From: Desulfobacteraceae bacterium
GTDB taxonomy: Bacteria; Desulfobacterota; Desulfobacteria; Desulfobacterales; Desulfosalsimonadaceae
Assembly (NCBI GenBank): GCA_011389935.1
Contig: JAABTJ010000022.1
Location: forward strand, 1 to 50,227
Direction: 5' to 3'
DNA: 50,227 bases
In this document: one piece after another, positions 40,352 through 49,331 of the stretch
Numbering within the stretch: position 1 is the first letter of the stretch
Layout of the letters: each line of letters opens with the position of its first letter
Notes under the pieces: generated by a model
What the model was told of the DNA's origin: nothing
What the model saw: only the letters and a program-made list of their open reading frames with translations
The model's database searches: none
Translations under genes and position numbers: made by a program

Positions 40352-41098
40352 ATGGAATGCAGAACATTCAGTGCGATGCTGATCGGACCCCGTAACCAGC
40401 AGGAAGACGCTATTACCGACGGGAAGTCCGTTTTTCAGGCAGATCTTCTCACAAGAAAAAACGGCGCGTTTTCCGGCAACATCCTCCTGGCGGTCTGTGA
40501 CGGCATGGGAGGGCACGATGCCGGCGAGGTCGCCAGCATATTTGTTTGCGAGAGACTGGCCCGCATGAAGTGGGAAACCATATCCGTTGACTATGTGCGC
40601 GACTCCCTCGCCGGCATTCAGGAGGAGGCGCTTTCCCATTTGCCGGAAAACAGTGGAACAACCGTGGCCGGTCTGCTCGCCGGCGACGAAAGGATGATCG
40701 CATTCAATGCCGGTGACAGCCGCATATACCAGTTGACGGAAGACGCCATCGAATATATTTCCCATGATCATTCCCTGGTCCAGGAAATGCTCGATCAGTC
40801 GATCATCAGCGCGCAAAGCGTTAACGGCCACCCGCTGCGGAATGTCATTGAACTGGGCATTGGGCCCGCATTCGAAAACGTGTGGGATATCCGGAAAATC
40901 CACTTTTACGAGGCAAACCTTCCAACACCGTCGTACTATCTTATATGCTCCGACGGTTTAACCGATATCATGATGGAAAACGACATTCATGATCTGCTCA
41001 TGCCCAATCCGGTGGACAACGGCCCGAGACTGTACAATGCGCTGAAACAGAAACTGCTGCGGGACAACACGAGTTTCATTATTGCAGAAATCCGTTGA
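40352..41098 (+). CDS. PP2C-family serine/threonine phosphatase
   Basis: The chosen start (MECRTFSAMLIGPRNQQEDA, with AAGGA ten bases upstream) gives 248 residues, the size of bacterial Stp/PrpC phosphatases. An in-frame ATG at 40250 would add 34 residues without a conserved motif. PP2C metal-site motifs are RNQQEDA, VCDGMGGHDAGEVAS, SGTTVAGLL, NAGDSRIYQL and CSDGLTDIM, plus a final DNTSFIIAEIR. It removes phosphate from Ser/Thr, most likely from the kinase encoded next; the next reading frame begins at the stop of this gene. Confidence 0.9.
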   Translation: MECRTFSAMLIGPRNQQEDAITDGKSVFQADLLTRKNGAFSGNILLAVCDGMGGHDAGEVASIFVCERLARMKWETISVDYVRDSLAGIQEEALSHLPENSGTTVAGLLAGDERMIAFNAGDSRIYQLTEDAIEYISHDHSLVQEMLDQSIISAQSVNGHPLRNVIELGIGPAFENVWDIRKIHFYEANLPTPSYYLICSDGLTDIMMENDIHDLLMPNPVDNGPRLYNALKQKLLRDNTSFIIAEIR

Positions 41099-41148
41099 TT
41101 GCCTTGCCCGCCCTGAAACAATATGACCGGAGCAAAAAAGCGACCCTG

Positions 41149-42936
41149 ATGGACGCAATCATCAAAAAATGCCTTCCCACATATGACGTGGTCCGAAAAA
41201 TCGGTTCCGGTGTCTATGGCTCCGTTTACCTGGTCAAGGACAACCTGAAAAAAAGAGCGGTCAAAATCGTGCCGATCATGGTGGAACGTTCCGTATCCAA
41301 CCGGAGCAAAAAAGCCATGGACTCCAAGATTTCCCATGATTTCTATGCCATACAGGAATACTATCATCGCATAAAAAGTGAATACATCGTTGAAATATAT
41401 GATTTTCACCTGGTCGACAAACAGGTTTCCAAGCAGGAGGCAAAGGCCTACCTGGTCATCCTCATGGAGTACTGCCCCCATAACCTCCTGGACCGAATAC
41501 TGGATCATTACCCGATCCCCCCGGATCAGGCCCTGGGACTGATGACCGAGCTTGCAAACATCCTGAAAAACCTCTCTGACCGATCGGAAGACGCGTTTAT
41601 TGTAAAAGATCTGAAACCGTCCAACTTATTGATCAACCAGCAGAACAAACTGGTCGTCGGGGATCTGGGCGGCATTGAAAGAATCAGCAGCATGTCCGCT
41701 TCCACGAGTGCCCAATTCACTCCGAACTGGTCCGCGCCTGAGCTGATCACCCACAGTACTTCAGGCGGCATAACCAGCCTTGTTTTTTCATACGGCTTTG
41801 TCTCCTATTTCATCTGGTCCGGCTCCCTCCCCTATGAAAAAGAGAATTTTTCGGAACGCCTGCGCCTGATCAAGGAAAAAGGCATCGTTTTTTCCCGGAC
41901 CGACATTCCTGTAAAAATCCGTTCCCTGATAAGGCGATGTCTTTCCATGGCACCGCAAGACCGCCCCAAAGATTTCAACGAAATACTTGGCTCCCTGGCG
42001 GCAGAAAACCCGGGGGCGGAAAAATACTTTTTGCGGCGGAAAACAGACAGAAAACCGGGACGACCCGGCAACCCGTCCGCAAAGCAAAAACAGGCCGAAT
42101 CCGGCTACCGGGAAGCGGATTCCCAGCCGGTTATTGAAAACAACACCTCCGCCAGAAGGAAGGGAAAATGGTCCCACCAGCCGGGAGACACCTGGGAAGA
42201 ACCGGTTACCGGGATGAAATTCAAATGGATTCCGGCCGGCAGTTTCCAGATGGGCTGCGGAACCTGGGACGGCAGCGGAAAAAAGGACGAGTTCCCGGTC
42301 CACGAGGTGTTTGTCGAGGGCTTCTGGCTTGGCACATACCCGGTCACCCAGGACCAGTGGAAACGGGTCATGGTCAATTCCTTCTGGCAGAAAGTGCGGG
42401 GGAACAACCCCTCCTGGTTCAAGATGGGGGGGAATTATCCGGTTGAACAGATTTCCGGGGATGACGCCAGGGATTTCACGATCAAACTGGCCGCCATCAA
42501 CAATAACCGTTACTACTTCCGGCTGCCGACCGAAGCGGAATGGGAATATGCCGCCAGAAGCGGGGGGAAGCCCGAAAAATATCCCGGGGGAAAAGATCCC
42601 GGGGAAATCGCCTGGTTCTCCGCCAACAGCGGCATGACCACCCAGCCCGTCGGCACGCTCGCGCCTAACGGCCTCGGCGTATATGACATGAGCGGCAATG
42701 TTTATGAATGGTGCGCAGATTATTACCACGAAGAGGCGTACCGGCATCACGCTCCCGATGCACCCGTGTACGACAGGGAGGCTTCCCGCAGGGTTATTCG
42801 CGGGGGGAGCTGGTGCAACTTCCCCGGTGAATTGCGGTGCACGTACCGCGGCAGCGTGTACCCGGATTTCAAGGGCAATTTTCTCGGCATGCGAATCGTG
42901 ATGACGCCCATCAGCCGGAAAGGGTCAAACACCTAA
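41149..42936 (+). CDS. Ser/Thr protein kinase fused to an FGE/SUMF1-type domain
   Basis: The ATG at 41149 gives 595 residues; an earlier TTG at 41095 overlaps the phosphatase stop. The kinase domain (about 12-280) has the glycine loop IGSGVYGSVYLV, Lys39 (RAVKIV), the catalytic loop IVKDLKPSNLLIN (Asp154; the usual HRD is IVKD) and DLGG in place of DFG. After a charged linker (about 290-345) comes a formylglycine-generating-enzyme-like domain (about 348-590) with GMKFKWIPAGSFQMG, RLPTEAEWEYAARSGG, GVYDMSGNVYEWCADYY and RGGSWCNFPGELRCTYR. FGE-like domains in bacteria oxidise protein cysteine or act as ligand-binding lectin-like modules; no sulfatase gene is in this window. No membrane segment is evident, so it is probably cytoplasmic. 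Confidence 0.88.
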   Translation: MDAIIKKCLPTYDVVRKIGSGVYGSVYLVKDNLKKRAVKIVPIMVERSVSNRSKKAMDSKISHDFYAIQEYYHRIKSEYIVEIYDFHLVDKQVSKQEAKAYLVILMEYCPHNLLDRILDHYPIPPDQALGLMTELANILKNLSDRSEDAFIVKDLKPSNLLINQQNKLVVGDLGGIERISSMSASTSAQFTPNWSAPELITHSTSGGITSLVFSYGFVSYFIWSGSLPYEKENFSERLRLIKEKGIVFSRTDIPVKIRSLIRRCLSMAPQDRPKDFNEILGSLAAENPGAEKYFLRRKTDRKPGRPGNPSAKQKQAESGYREADSQPVIENNTSARRKGKWSHQPGDTWEEPVTGMKFKWIPAGSFQMGCGTWDGSGKKDEFPVHEVFVEGFWLGTYPVTQDQWKRVMVNSFWQKVRGNNPSWFKMGGNYPVEQISGDDARDFTIKLAAINNNRYYFRLPTEAEWEYAARSGGKPEKYPGGKDPGEIAWFSANSGMTTQPVGTLAPNGLGVYDMSGNVYEWCADYYHEEAYRHHAPDAPVYDREASRRVIRGGSWCNFPGELRCTYRGSVYPDFKGNFLGMRIVMTPISRKGSNT

Positions 42937-44226
42937 TCCTTCGGCATAAAGTTCGATCACGTGTTTTACCGGTATGGACGCCCCCGCCTGCGACAGCAAA
43001 TCCACAATCTGCATCATGCATGCCGGGCATGCCGTGGCCACGACGTCCGGTTTTGTTTCAAGAATCGCGCTTCGTTTCTTCTCTCCGATTTTCCTGGACA
43101 GGTCATAATGCGCCAGGTTGAAACTCCCCCCCATGCCGCAGCAGCGTCCGGAATCCCTCATTTCAGTGCGTTTCCACGCACCGGAAGCATCGATAAGCGT
43201 CCGGGGCGGGTTGAAAACACCCAATGTTTTGTTCAGGTGGCACGGATCATGGTAGGTAACGATGGGTTTTTCCATATCCGGCCCGGGAATTTTCGGGGTG
43301 ATACCGACGATATCAACAAGAAATTGATGGATATCCATGGTTTTTTCAGCCACCGCCCGGACGCGGTCGCGCTCGCTTTTGCGGAAATGCCTTGTCATTG
43401 GCGGCCAAAGGGTTCCTATGGTCGCCGTGCAAGTGGCGCACGGCGTTACCAGGAAATCGAAATCAGAGGAATGAAAGTGGTCCAGGTTGATCCGGACAAG
43501 CGCTTCAAAACTTTTCGTATCTCCGGCTGAAAGTGCGGGAATACCGCAGCATGCCGGGGTATCCGGCGTGTAGGCGCTCACCCGGTGATAGTCGAAAACA
43601 CGCAAAGCCGCTTCCGCAACCCCTGGGAAAACATTGTCCACGAGACATCCGGGATAAAAAAGGATCCTCGGCCCCTGCGCATACGTCTGGCTGGTGCCGC
43701 GGGCCTTCTTTTTATGCCATGGCGTCTTTGACAGGGGCACATAATGACGATTGCCGATAAGCGGCGATACGATGCGGGCACAGGAGGAGCCTATCCTTTT
43801 GTCGGCCGGCATGGAAAAGCCCTCCTGGATCCGGGCGACCCAACGGAAAAGCCTTTCCAGGCGATCCGGACGCGCAAGGATCTTTCTGAAAAGGATCCTT
43901 TCGATCGGCGACAGGCCGAGATAACCGGAAATAATCGCCCGGGCCTTTAAAAAAACGTCGATCACGGCAACGCCGCTGGGACAGGCAGCGGCGCAGGAGC
44001 CGCACAACAGACATTTGTCCAGGCGATTTTTAACAGCTTCAGGGTCTTTCAATATCTGCCGGGACAGATTCTGTACCAGGGACAGTTTGCCCCGCGCCAC
44101 ATCCGCCTCCCTGCCGGTTTCCGCATACAGCGGACAAACGGACTGGCACATACCGCACTGCATGCACTTTGCCAGCTCATTATCAAGCTCCTTGAGCAAC
44201 CGGACCAGTTCATTGATATCCGACAT
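42925..44226 (-). CDS. CCG-domain iron-sulfur oxidoreductase subunit (GlcF/LldE-like)
   Basis: The 433-residue protein starts with two [4Fe-4S] motifs, CMQCGMCQSVCPLYAETG and CLLCGSCAAACPSGVAV. Two CCG domains follow: CGIPALSAGDTKSFEAL around residue 250, and GRCCGMGGSFNLAHYDLSR near 375, with CPACMMQI. Such proteins pass electrons in glycolate or lactate oxidation (GlcF, LldE/DldF-like) or between dehydrogenases and quinone. No FAD-linked GlcD partner is adjacent, so the substrate is open. It is the last gene of a minus-strand run (Smr, MFS, SatD-like, this), 42 bp after the previous one. Its 3' end overlaps the convergent kinase gene by 12 bp. Confidence 0.9.
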   Translation of the reverse strand: MSDINELVRLLKELDNELAKCMQCGMCQSVCPLYAETGREADVARGKLSLVQNLSRQILKDPEAVKNRLDKCLLCGSCAAACPSGVAVIDVFLKARAIISGYLGLSPIERILFRKILARPDRLERLFRWVARIQEGFSMPADKRIGSSCARIVSPLIGNRHYVPLSKTPWHKKKARGTSQTYAQGPRILFYPGCLVDNVFPGVAEAALRVFDYHRVSAYTPDTPACCGIPALSAGDTKSFEALVRINLDHFHSSDFDFLVTPCATCTATIGTLWPPMTRHFRKSERDRVRAVAEKTMDIHQFLVDIVGITPKIPGPDMEKPIVTYHDPCHLNKTLGVFNPPRTLIDASGAWKRTEMRDSGRCCGMGGSFNLAHYDLSRKIGEKKRSAILETKPDVVATACPACMMQIVDLLSQAGASIPVKHVIELYAEGLGV

Positions 44227-44268
44227 CGGTATTTCCAGACATTTGTTTTTATCGCATCGGCGCCCGGA

Positions 44269-45009
44269 TCAAGCACCGGATTCCGGTCCTGGATGCGCCC
44301 TGTTTTTGACAAAATCCAGCATTTTCCCTTCAAACACCGCAAGTCCGTGGGATATGGCATCCCACCCCGCCCTTTGCAGGTGTTTCCCCACGGCCTGGCG
44401 GCTGATCGGCCCGGGCCAGTTTTGGGCAATCACGGCCTGGGTCCATCCTTTCAGGGCCCCGGTTACCGCCAGCGCCCGGCGACTGCGCCAACTGTCGCCA
44501 ATCGTCCCGGCAAGCCGCACCACGGCATCGATCAGCTCCTGGTCCGGCGTATCTTCCAGGAAATCCCTTTCCCTTTCGGGGGGATGCGCAAATGTGCACC
44601 GAATGCGACCCTTCCGTGCCGAATTCATTTTTCCCAACAGGCTTCCGGAAGCCCGGTAGGCTGCGCCGTCGCCGGCCGCAATGTTTCCTGGCGGAACATA
44701 ATCAACCGGGCCGATGCCAATCGCCATCCGCGTATCCACATTGTGCCCTGTGACAACACTCCTGATATAGGCCCGGAAAAACAGCGCGGCACGCAACCCC
44801 TGCACCGGGTCCTCGATCAGCGCCTGCCACCCGTCCCCCCGGAATACGTCCGCATCCCAGGGCATTGCCGGACCGAACGCATCATTGAAGGATCTCCCGG
44901 CATCGACGATCACCTGGGGCATGCGGCTGCGAACGGATGCGGGCAGGGACTTAAAGGCGATAACATCGCCGGTTATCACGGCCACGTATTTTTTCGGGGA
45001 AAATGTCAT
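44269..45009 (-). CDS. SatD-like protein
   Basis: The 246-residue protein opens with YVAVITGDVIAFKSLPASVR, and the central WDADVFRGDGWQALIEDPVQ and AIGIGPVDYVPPGNIAAGDG match the layout of SatD-family proteins. The last part (NWPGPISRQAVGKHLQRAGW) reads like a helix-turn-helix. The family is poorly characterised: a satD gene lies in a streptococcal acid-tolerance locus, and the fold has been compared with nucleotide-cyclase-like domains. It lies 12 bp after the MFS gene, so the two are co-expressed. I am confident it is a gene, less so about the family. Confidence 0.65.
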   Translation of the reverse strand: MTFSPKKYVAVITGDVIAFKSLPASVRSRMPQVIVDAGRSFNDAFGPAMPWDADVFRGDGWQALIEDPVQGLRAALFFRAYIRSVVTGHNVDTRMAIGIGPVDYVPPGNIAAGDGAAYRASGSLLGKMNSARKGRIRCTFAHPPERERDFLEDTPDQELIDAVVRLAGTIGDSWRSRRALAVTGALKGWTQAVIAQNWPGPISRQAVGKHLQRAGWDAISHGLAVFEGKMLDFVKNRAHPGPESGA

Positions 45010-45021
45010 ACCACGTACCGA

Positions 45022-46194
45022 CTATACGAATTTTACGCGGCGTGTGCCCACATAAAACTGGGCAACGCCCACGCCCATCAAAACGCCTCCAAGGCCGAAC
45101 GCCGCCTTCAGTCCGGCCAAGTCCATGACAATGCCGGCAAAAAGAGAGCCGGTCAGCATGCCCATACTGTGACCGATGGTAATCAGCGCCATTACCGTTC
45201 CCATGGCCTCGTTGCGGTTCCCCCGGATAACGGCCAGGGCCATCACCGCCGGCATCGAAATCCCTCCCCCCACACCAAAAATCAGGCTGGCGGCAAACAG
45301 ATCGGAAAAACCGCCGGCCTTCCCCATCAGGACCATGGACGCGGCCACCACAACACCGCCGGCCATGACCATTTTCTTTTTGTTCCACCGGTCCGACAAA
45401 AATCCCATGGGAATATGCATCAAGCCGCTTACACTGACGCCCAGCATGACCAGCAGACCAATGGCGGAACTCGAAAGATCAAAATGGACGCTGGCGTAAA
45501 CCGGCAAGAAGCCCCACACAACCCCGATGCATGCCGTATATAAAAACCGGAACAACACCATGCTCACGACCACCGGGTCGGACAGAATCAACCCCCACCG
45601 GACAGGCGCATGGCCGATGGAAGCGATTTTTTCAGCCGCCGCTTTCGGCAGCAAGGCAAGGGAGAGAGAAAAAGCGATAAAAGCCATGCCCGCCATGCTG
45701 CCGAAAGCGGCGTTCAGGCCGAAATGGTCCTGGATGATACCCCCCAGAAGCGGCCCGATGCTCAACCCAATGAAAATAGACATGTTGAAAATGCCCATTG
45801 AAAGGCCCTCTTTTCCCTTGGGCGTGATCTCGCCCACATAGGCCTGCGCCACGGGCATGACCATGGCCGACGCGACCCCCTGCACGAGGCGCACGACAAT
45901 AAGAGCATAGACATGATGGGCCAGGATAAAAAACAGGGAAATCAGAAAATAGCAAAAAAGCCCGGCAACAAGAAACGGCTTTCTGCCATGAATATCGGAA
46001 AGCCTCCCGAAAAACGGAAGAAAAAGGGAGCGCGTCAACGAAAATCCGCCGAAAATCATGCCGATGGCAAATCCGCCGGCTCCCAGCGTCCTGGCATACA
46101 CCGGCAGCAGCGGCACGACGATCCCCACACCCGTAACCGTGACAAACATGGCGATAAACAGGGTGACAAATATCTTCGTATTGATTTTACTCAT
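45022..46194 (-). CDS. Major facilitator superfamily transporter
   Basis: The 390-residue protein has about 12 hydrophobic segments. The MFS signature between helices 2 and 3 is clear (GRLSDIHGRKPFLVAG), with the matching loop GFLSDRWNKKKMVMAGG in the second half. The segment VQGVASAMVMPVAQAYVGEI resembles drug-efflux members (TCR/Tet-like motif C region), so export of a toxic compound or metabolite is plausible. The substrate cannot be read. It starts 9 bp after the Smr gene stop. Confidence 0.9.
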   Translation of the reverse strand: MSKINTKIFVTLFIAMFVTVTGVGIVVPLLPVYARTLGAGGFAIGMIFGGFSLTRSLFLPFFGRLSDIHGRKPFLVAGLFCYFLISLFFILAHHVYALIVVRLVQGVASAMVMPVAQAYVGEITPKGKEGLSMGIFNMSIFIGLSIGPLLGGIIQDHFGLNAAFGSMAGMAFIAFSLSLALLPKAAAEKIASIGHAPVRWGLILSDPVVVSMVLFRFLYTACIGVVWGFLPVYASVHFDLSSSAIGLLVMLGVSVSGLMHIPMGFLSDRWNKKKMVMAGGVVVAASMVLMGKAGGFSDLFAASLIFGVGGGISMPAVMALAVIRGNRNEAMGTVMALITIGHSMGMLTGSLFAGIVMDLAGLKAAFGLGGVLMGVGVAQFYVGTRRVKFV

Positions 46195-46203
46195 AACCCG
46201 CGA

Positions 46204-46533
46204 TTAATCGACCTCTTTTGTAAGCCAGACCCGCGTTGCGCCCCATCCGCCCGCATCGGGCGGCGCGTCTGAATAGCGCTCAACCCACCGGTGGGAAGCC
46301 AGGATGGACTGGACGCTCTTTTTCAATATGCCCTTGCCTTTGCCATGGATAATGCGCACGCTGTAAATTCCTTTTTCAAGGCATGCCTCAAAATAATCAT
46401 CGAGCAGCGGTTTCAGCTCCCGGGGTCGAAAGGTATGAAGATCCAACGTATCGGTGATGGGAACCTCGATCGGCCCGGCAAAGTATTCTTCGTCATTGCC
46501 CGTATCGTTACGCTCGTTATCCCATATGTCCAT
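46204..46533 (-). CDS. Smr-domain protein
   Basis: The 109-residue protein is a stand-alone Smr (small MutS-related) domain: TDTLDLHTFRPRELKPLLDD contains the LDLH motif, and VRIIHGKGKGILKKSV the HGKGxG motif. Related domains in MutS2 and YdaL-type proteins have DNA/RNA nicking endonuclease activity. A GGGGGG ribosome site precedes the start. It heads the run of four minus-strand genes ending at 42925; nothing links its function to the transporter. Confidence 0.88.
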   Translation of the reverse strand: MDIWDNERNDTGNDEEYFAGPIEVPITDTLDLHTFRPRELKPLLDDYFEACLEKGIYSVRIIHGKGKGILKKSVQSILASHRWVERYSDAPPDAGGWGATRVWLTKEVD

Positions 46534-46804
46534 ATACCCCCCTGAATTTCCATCACACCGCAGACCGCTCGTATCCGAAAACCGGCGGCGATCCCGATAC
46601 AGAAAGCTTCAAACGTGCAGCGCATTCCCGTCCGCATATATCTGGTCAGGTCCCTGAATAATAACCTGCATCCTGCAACGTGCAACGCTCAAAAGCCAGA
46701 ATAAATTTTTCGCCCGCCTTGCCTGCGGTTCCAAATCATTGCTTTTTACGGCGATTATGGCACAATACCATTTTACATTGATACAAACAGGAAAGGAAGA
46801 AATA

Positions 46805-47416
46805 ATGGACATTGACATACCGGTCCTGGCAGCATTGATCATCGGTGCCTACCTTTTCGGGAGCATCCCTTTCGGCCTGGTTCTGTCGAAAATATTTTTT
46901 TCCACTGATCTCAGAACCGTGGGCAGCGGCAACATCGGCGCGACCAATGCAAGACGGGTCGGAGGGTGGCCCCTGGGCCTTGCCACCCTGGTTCTGGACA
47001 TGGCCAAAGGCGCGATCCCGGTGGCGATCGGTCTCGCCCTGTTCGGCAAAAGCGGATACATGGCACAGGCAGGCGTATGCCTGGCAGCACTTGCTGCTTT
47101 TTTAGGCCATCTCTTCCCGGTGTATCTGGGGTGCAAGACCGGAGGGAAAGGGGTCGCCACGGCAGGGGGGTGCTTTCTGGTGTTGTCACCGGTTGGTGTT
47201 CTTGCGGCGCTTGGCATGTTTCTCGTTGCAGCCGCCCTTTCAAAGCGCGTGTCCGTCGGCTCCCTGGCAGCCGCGGCCATACTGCCGGCAGCCGTTTATT
47301 TTGCGGAAAAGATCCCCGTTTTTGCACTGGGAGCGCTGGTCTTCTCCCTTTTTATCATCGCGGCCCACCGGGAAAACATCATTCGCCTGGCAAAGGGCAC
47401 CGAACCCCGTATATAA
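46805..47416 (+). CDS. plsY: Glycerol-3-phosphate acyltransferase PlsY
   Basis: Starting at MDIDIPVLAALIIGAYLFGS (46805, AAAGGAAG upstream) the protein has 203 residues and about five membrane segments. The three conserved PlsY loops are present: GSGNIGATNARRVGG, GHLFPVYLGCKTGGKGVATA and HRENIIRLAKG. It transfers the acyl group of acyl phosphate to glycerol-3-phosphate, the first step of phospholipid synthesis. A hairpin derived from a repeat follows its stop by 10 bp. Confidence 0.95.
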   Translation: MDIDIPVLAALIIGAYLFGSIPFGLVLSKIFFSTDLRTVGSGNIGATNARRVGGWPLGLATLVLDMAKGAIPVAIGLALFGKSGYMAQAGVCLAALAAFLGHLFPVYLGCKTGGKGVATAGGCFLVLSPVGVLAALGMFLVAAALSKRVSVGSLAAAAILPAAVYFAEKIPVFALGALVFSLFIIAAHRENIIRLAKGTEPRI

Positions 47417-47426
47417 CGAATACCAG

Positions 47427-47472
47427 CCATCTCAAAAAAATCTTTTGCCCCAAAATCTCTTTTTTGAGATGG
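47427..47472. terminator. 13-bp stem hairpin after plsY, apparently derived from repeat R1
   Basis: CCATCTCAAAAAA (47427-47439) and TTTTTTGAGATGG (47460-47472) are exact inverted copies. The stem ends in A/T runs. The loop TCTTTTGCCCCAAAATCT resembles the R1 subterminal stretch TCTTTCGGCCCAATATCT, and the outer bases match the R1 end (CATCTCAA). I read it as an internally deleted R1 copy that may now work as a weak terminator between plsY and the convergent ispH-ubiA gene. Confidence 0.6.
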
Positions 47473-47590
47473 TTTGCAGCCCCCTTATTGGCGAATGGCG
47501 AAACATCCTGATTTTGGCAGATTTTCAATGGTTTTCGCCCGGGCATTACCCGGTGAGGGGGGTTGCTTTTCGAGAACCTTTTTCCCGTTC

Positions 47591-49318
47591 CTAAAAAAGG
47601 AGCTTACCCAGGCCTGCGACAACGCCTGCCAGGATAAAAAACGTTTCCATGACAAATCCCCGCTGCATGGTGGAAAAAATCATTTTCTGCTCATATCCCT
47701 GCAGAAACCGGTACATCAGGGCCGGACACAAAATCATCAGCATCCCTGCCGGCGGTACGGCGCCGGCGGCAGCGCCAAGCGGCAGCGCCAGGATCATGGC
47801 GGCAAGAAAGCCTTTCAAAAACCGAAGCGTTCTCTTTTCCCCAAGCAGAATCGGAATCGTCCCCCTGCCCAGGATTCGGCTCCCCTGCATGTCCATGATA
47901 TCGAAATACGCCGTGCGCACCAGAACCATGGCGCTCGCCCACGCAAAAACCAGCACTCCCGCCGGGGTGATGTGCCCCTCGATATAAAGCACCGGAAGGA
48001 GCGCTGTGGCCAATCCCCACCCGAGGGCCGTAAGAACGGTTTTTGAGCCGGGGATATTCTTGAGGCCGGAACGGGCGCTCCCCCCCTTTTTGGTGACATA
48101 ATCCATGTTGTACAACAGGCCGAGCAGGCTCATGGAGGCCACCATGAGAAAAAACAGCGGCCCCATCCACAAGGATATCCCCATGGCGCCGGCGCCGGCA
48201 AGAACCGCCAGCATGGATAGCGCATGGCGGTTCTTCTGATAAAAATCCGCCCGGTACGGGTCATTGTACCGGTCGGACTGGCGCTCCAGCATCTGGTTGA
48301 CGGTGTGCATGGCAAGGATGTAAAAAGCGGCCACAAGTATCGGTGCGCCGTGAAGGGGAAGCCCCTGGAGCCAGGTGCATGCAAACGTCAGGCTCCCCGC
48401 ACCGAAGGCAAGATAAATATTGGAATTCACCAGGAACCGCATCAATGTAAATGCACTGCGATACAATGGATGCTTGTTTTCGGCCATTCGGGCTTCAATG
48501 TCCTGGTACACCTGCTTGATAATCCAGTTGGGGGTTGATGCCCCCGCAGTAATACCGATATGGCGCATTCCGGCAAGGTCCCTGATATCGATATCCCCGG
48601 CTGTTTCCACATGAAGGACCTTTTTCCCCGCTTCCGATGCAATTTCCGCCAGGCGCCGGGTATTGCCGCTGTTATAGCCGCCAACCACGAGCACCGCATC
48701 CACGCCTGCCGCAAGGGCTTTAATTTCGCCCTGCCGTTTTTCCGTGGAATCACAGATGGTATTGAAGATTTTATAATCGGGATGGTGCTGCCGGGTCCAG
48801 TTGCGGACTTTTTCGAAAAACGCCGAGTTCTGGGTCGTTTGGGCCACAATAATGGCCTTTTCAAAATCCGGGAGTTGTGAGAGCGATTCGAGGCTGTCGA
48901 TTACATACCCTTTTTCACCGGCGTAACCGAGCAATCCGGATACTTCCGGATGCTCCCGGTCACCCACGATGATACACGCATATCCCTGGCGGGCATGACG
49001 GGATATGATCGATTGAACCCTGATGACACGTGGACATGTCGCATCGATGACGTCAAATCCGGCTTCGATCAACGCCTGGCGGTCCTCCGGGGGGATGCCA
49101 TGGGCCCGGATGATGACCGTTCCCTCCCCGTTCTCCGGGATTTCACGGATGACCGAAATTCCCTTTTCTTCCAGCAGGGAGAGAACTTGCGGGTTATGGA
49201 TCAGGGGACCATAGGTGCATATGGGTGCAGACGTGACATTTGCCGCATCAAAGGCGATTTCGACTGCCCGGCGGACACCCATGCAGAATCCTGCAGTCTT
49301 GGCGATAGTGACTTTCAA
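47591..49318 (-). CDS. IspH-UbiA fusion: HMBPP reductase plus prenyltransferase
   Basis: Residues 1-282 form IspH, the [4Fe-4S] enzyme making IPP and DMAPP in the last MEP-pathway step. Its three cluster cysteines are visible (Cys12 in AGFCMGVRRAV, Cys95 in DATCPRV, Cys189 in TICDSTEKR), with EHPE, YNSGNTRRL and GASTPNW. Residues about 290-575 form a UbiA-type membrane prenyltransferase with 7-9 helices, an aspartate motif variant NQMLERQSDRYND and a second motif YFDIMDMQGSRILGRGT. The IspH start fits only a TTG at 49318 (TTG-AAA-GTC, reading MKVTIAKTAGFC), 13 bp after the CooT-like gene. The UbiA half may prenylate a quinone precursor. IspH normally ends near residue 310, and the gene continues in frame without a stop. 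Confidence 0.87.
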   Translation of the reverse strand: MKVTIAKTAGFCMGVRRAVEIAFDAANVTSAPICTYGPLIHNPQVLSLLEEKGISVIREIPENGEGTVIIRAHGIPPEDRQALIEAGFDVIDATCPRVIRVQSIISRHARQGYACIIVGDREHPEVSGLLGYAGEKGYVIDSLESLSQLPDFEKAIIVAQTTQNSAFFEKVRNWTRQHHPDYKIFNTICDSTEKRQGEIKALAAGVDAVLVVGGYNSGNTRRLAEIASEAGKKVLHVETAGDIDIRDLAGMRHIGITAGASTPNWIIKQVYQDIEARMAENKHPLYRSAFTLMRFLVNSNIYLAFGAGSLTFACTWLQGLPLHGAPILVAAFYILAMHTVNQMLERQSDRYNDPYRADFYQKNRHALSMLAVLAGAGAMGISLWMGPLFFLMVASMSLLGLLYNMDYVTKKGGSARSGLKNIPGSKTVLTALGWGLATALLPVLYIEGHITPAGVLVFAWASAMVLVRTAYFDIMDMQGSRILGRGTIPILLGEKRTLRFLKGFLAAMILALPLGAAAGAVPPAGMLMILCPALMYRFLQGYEQKMIFSTMQRGFVMETFFILAGVVAGLGKLLF

Positions 49319-49331
49319 TGAAAAACCCGGA

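Noticed and set aside
41788..42750. 320-codon minus-strand frame opposite the kinase-FGE gene
   Set aside because: The sense strand has intact kinase and FGE motifs throughout; the antisense frame has none.
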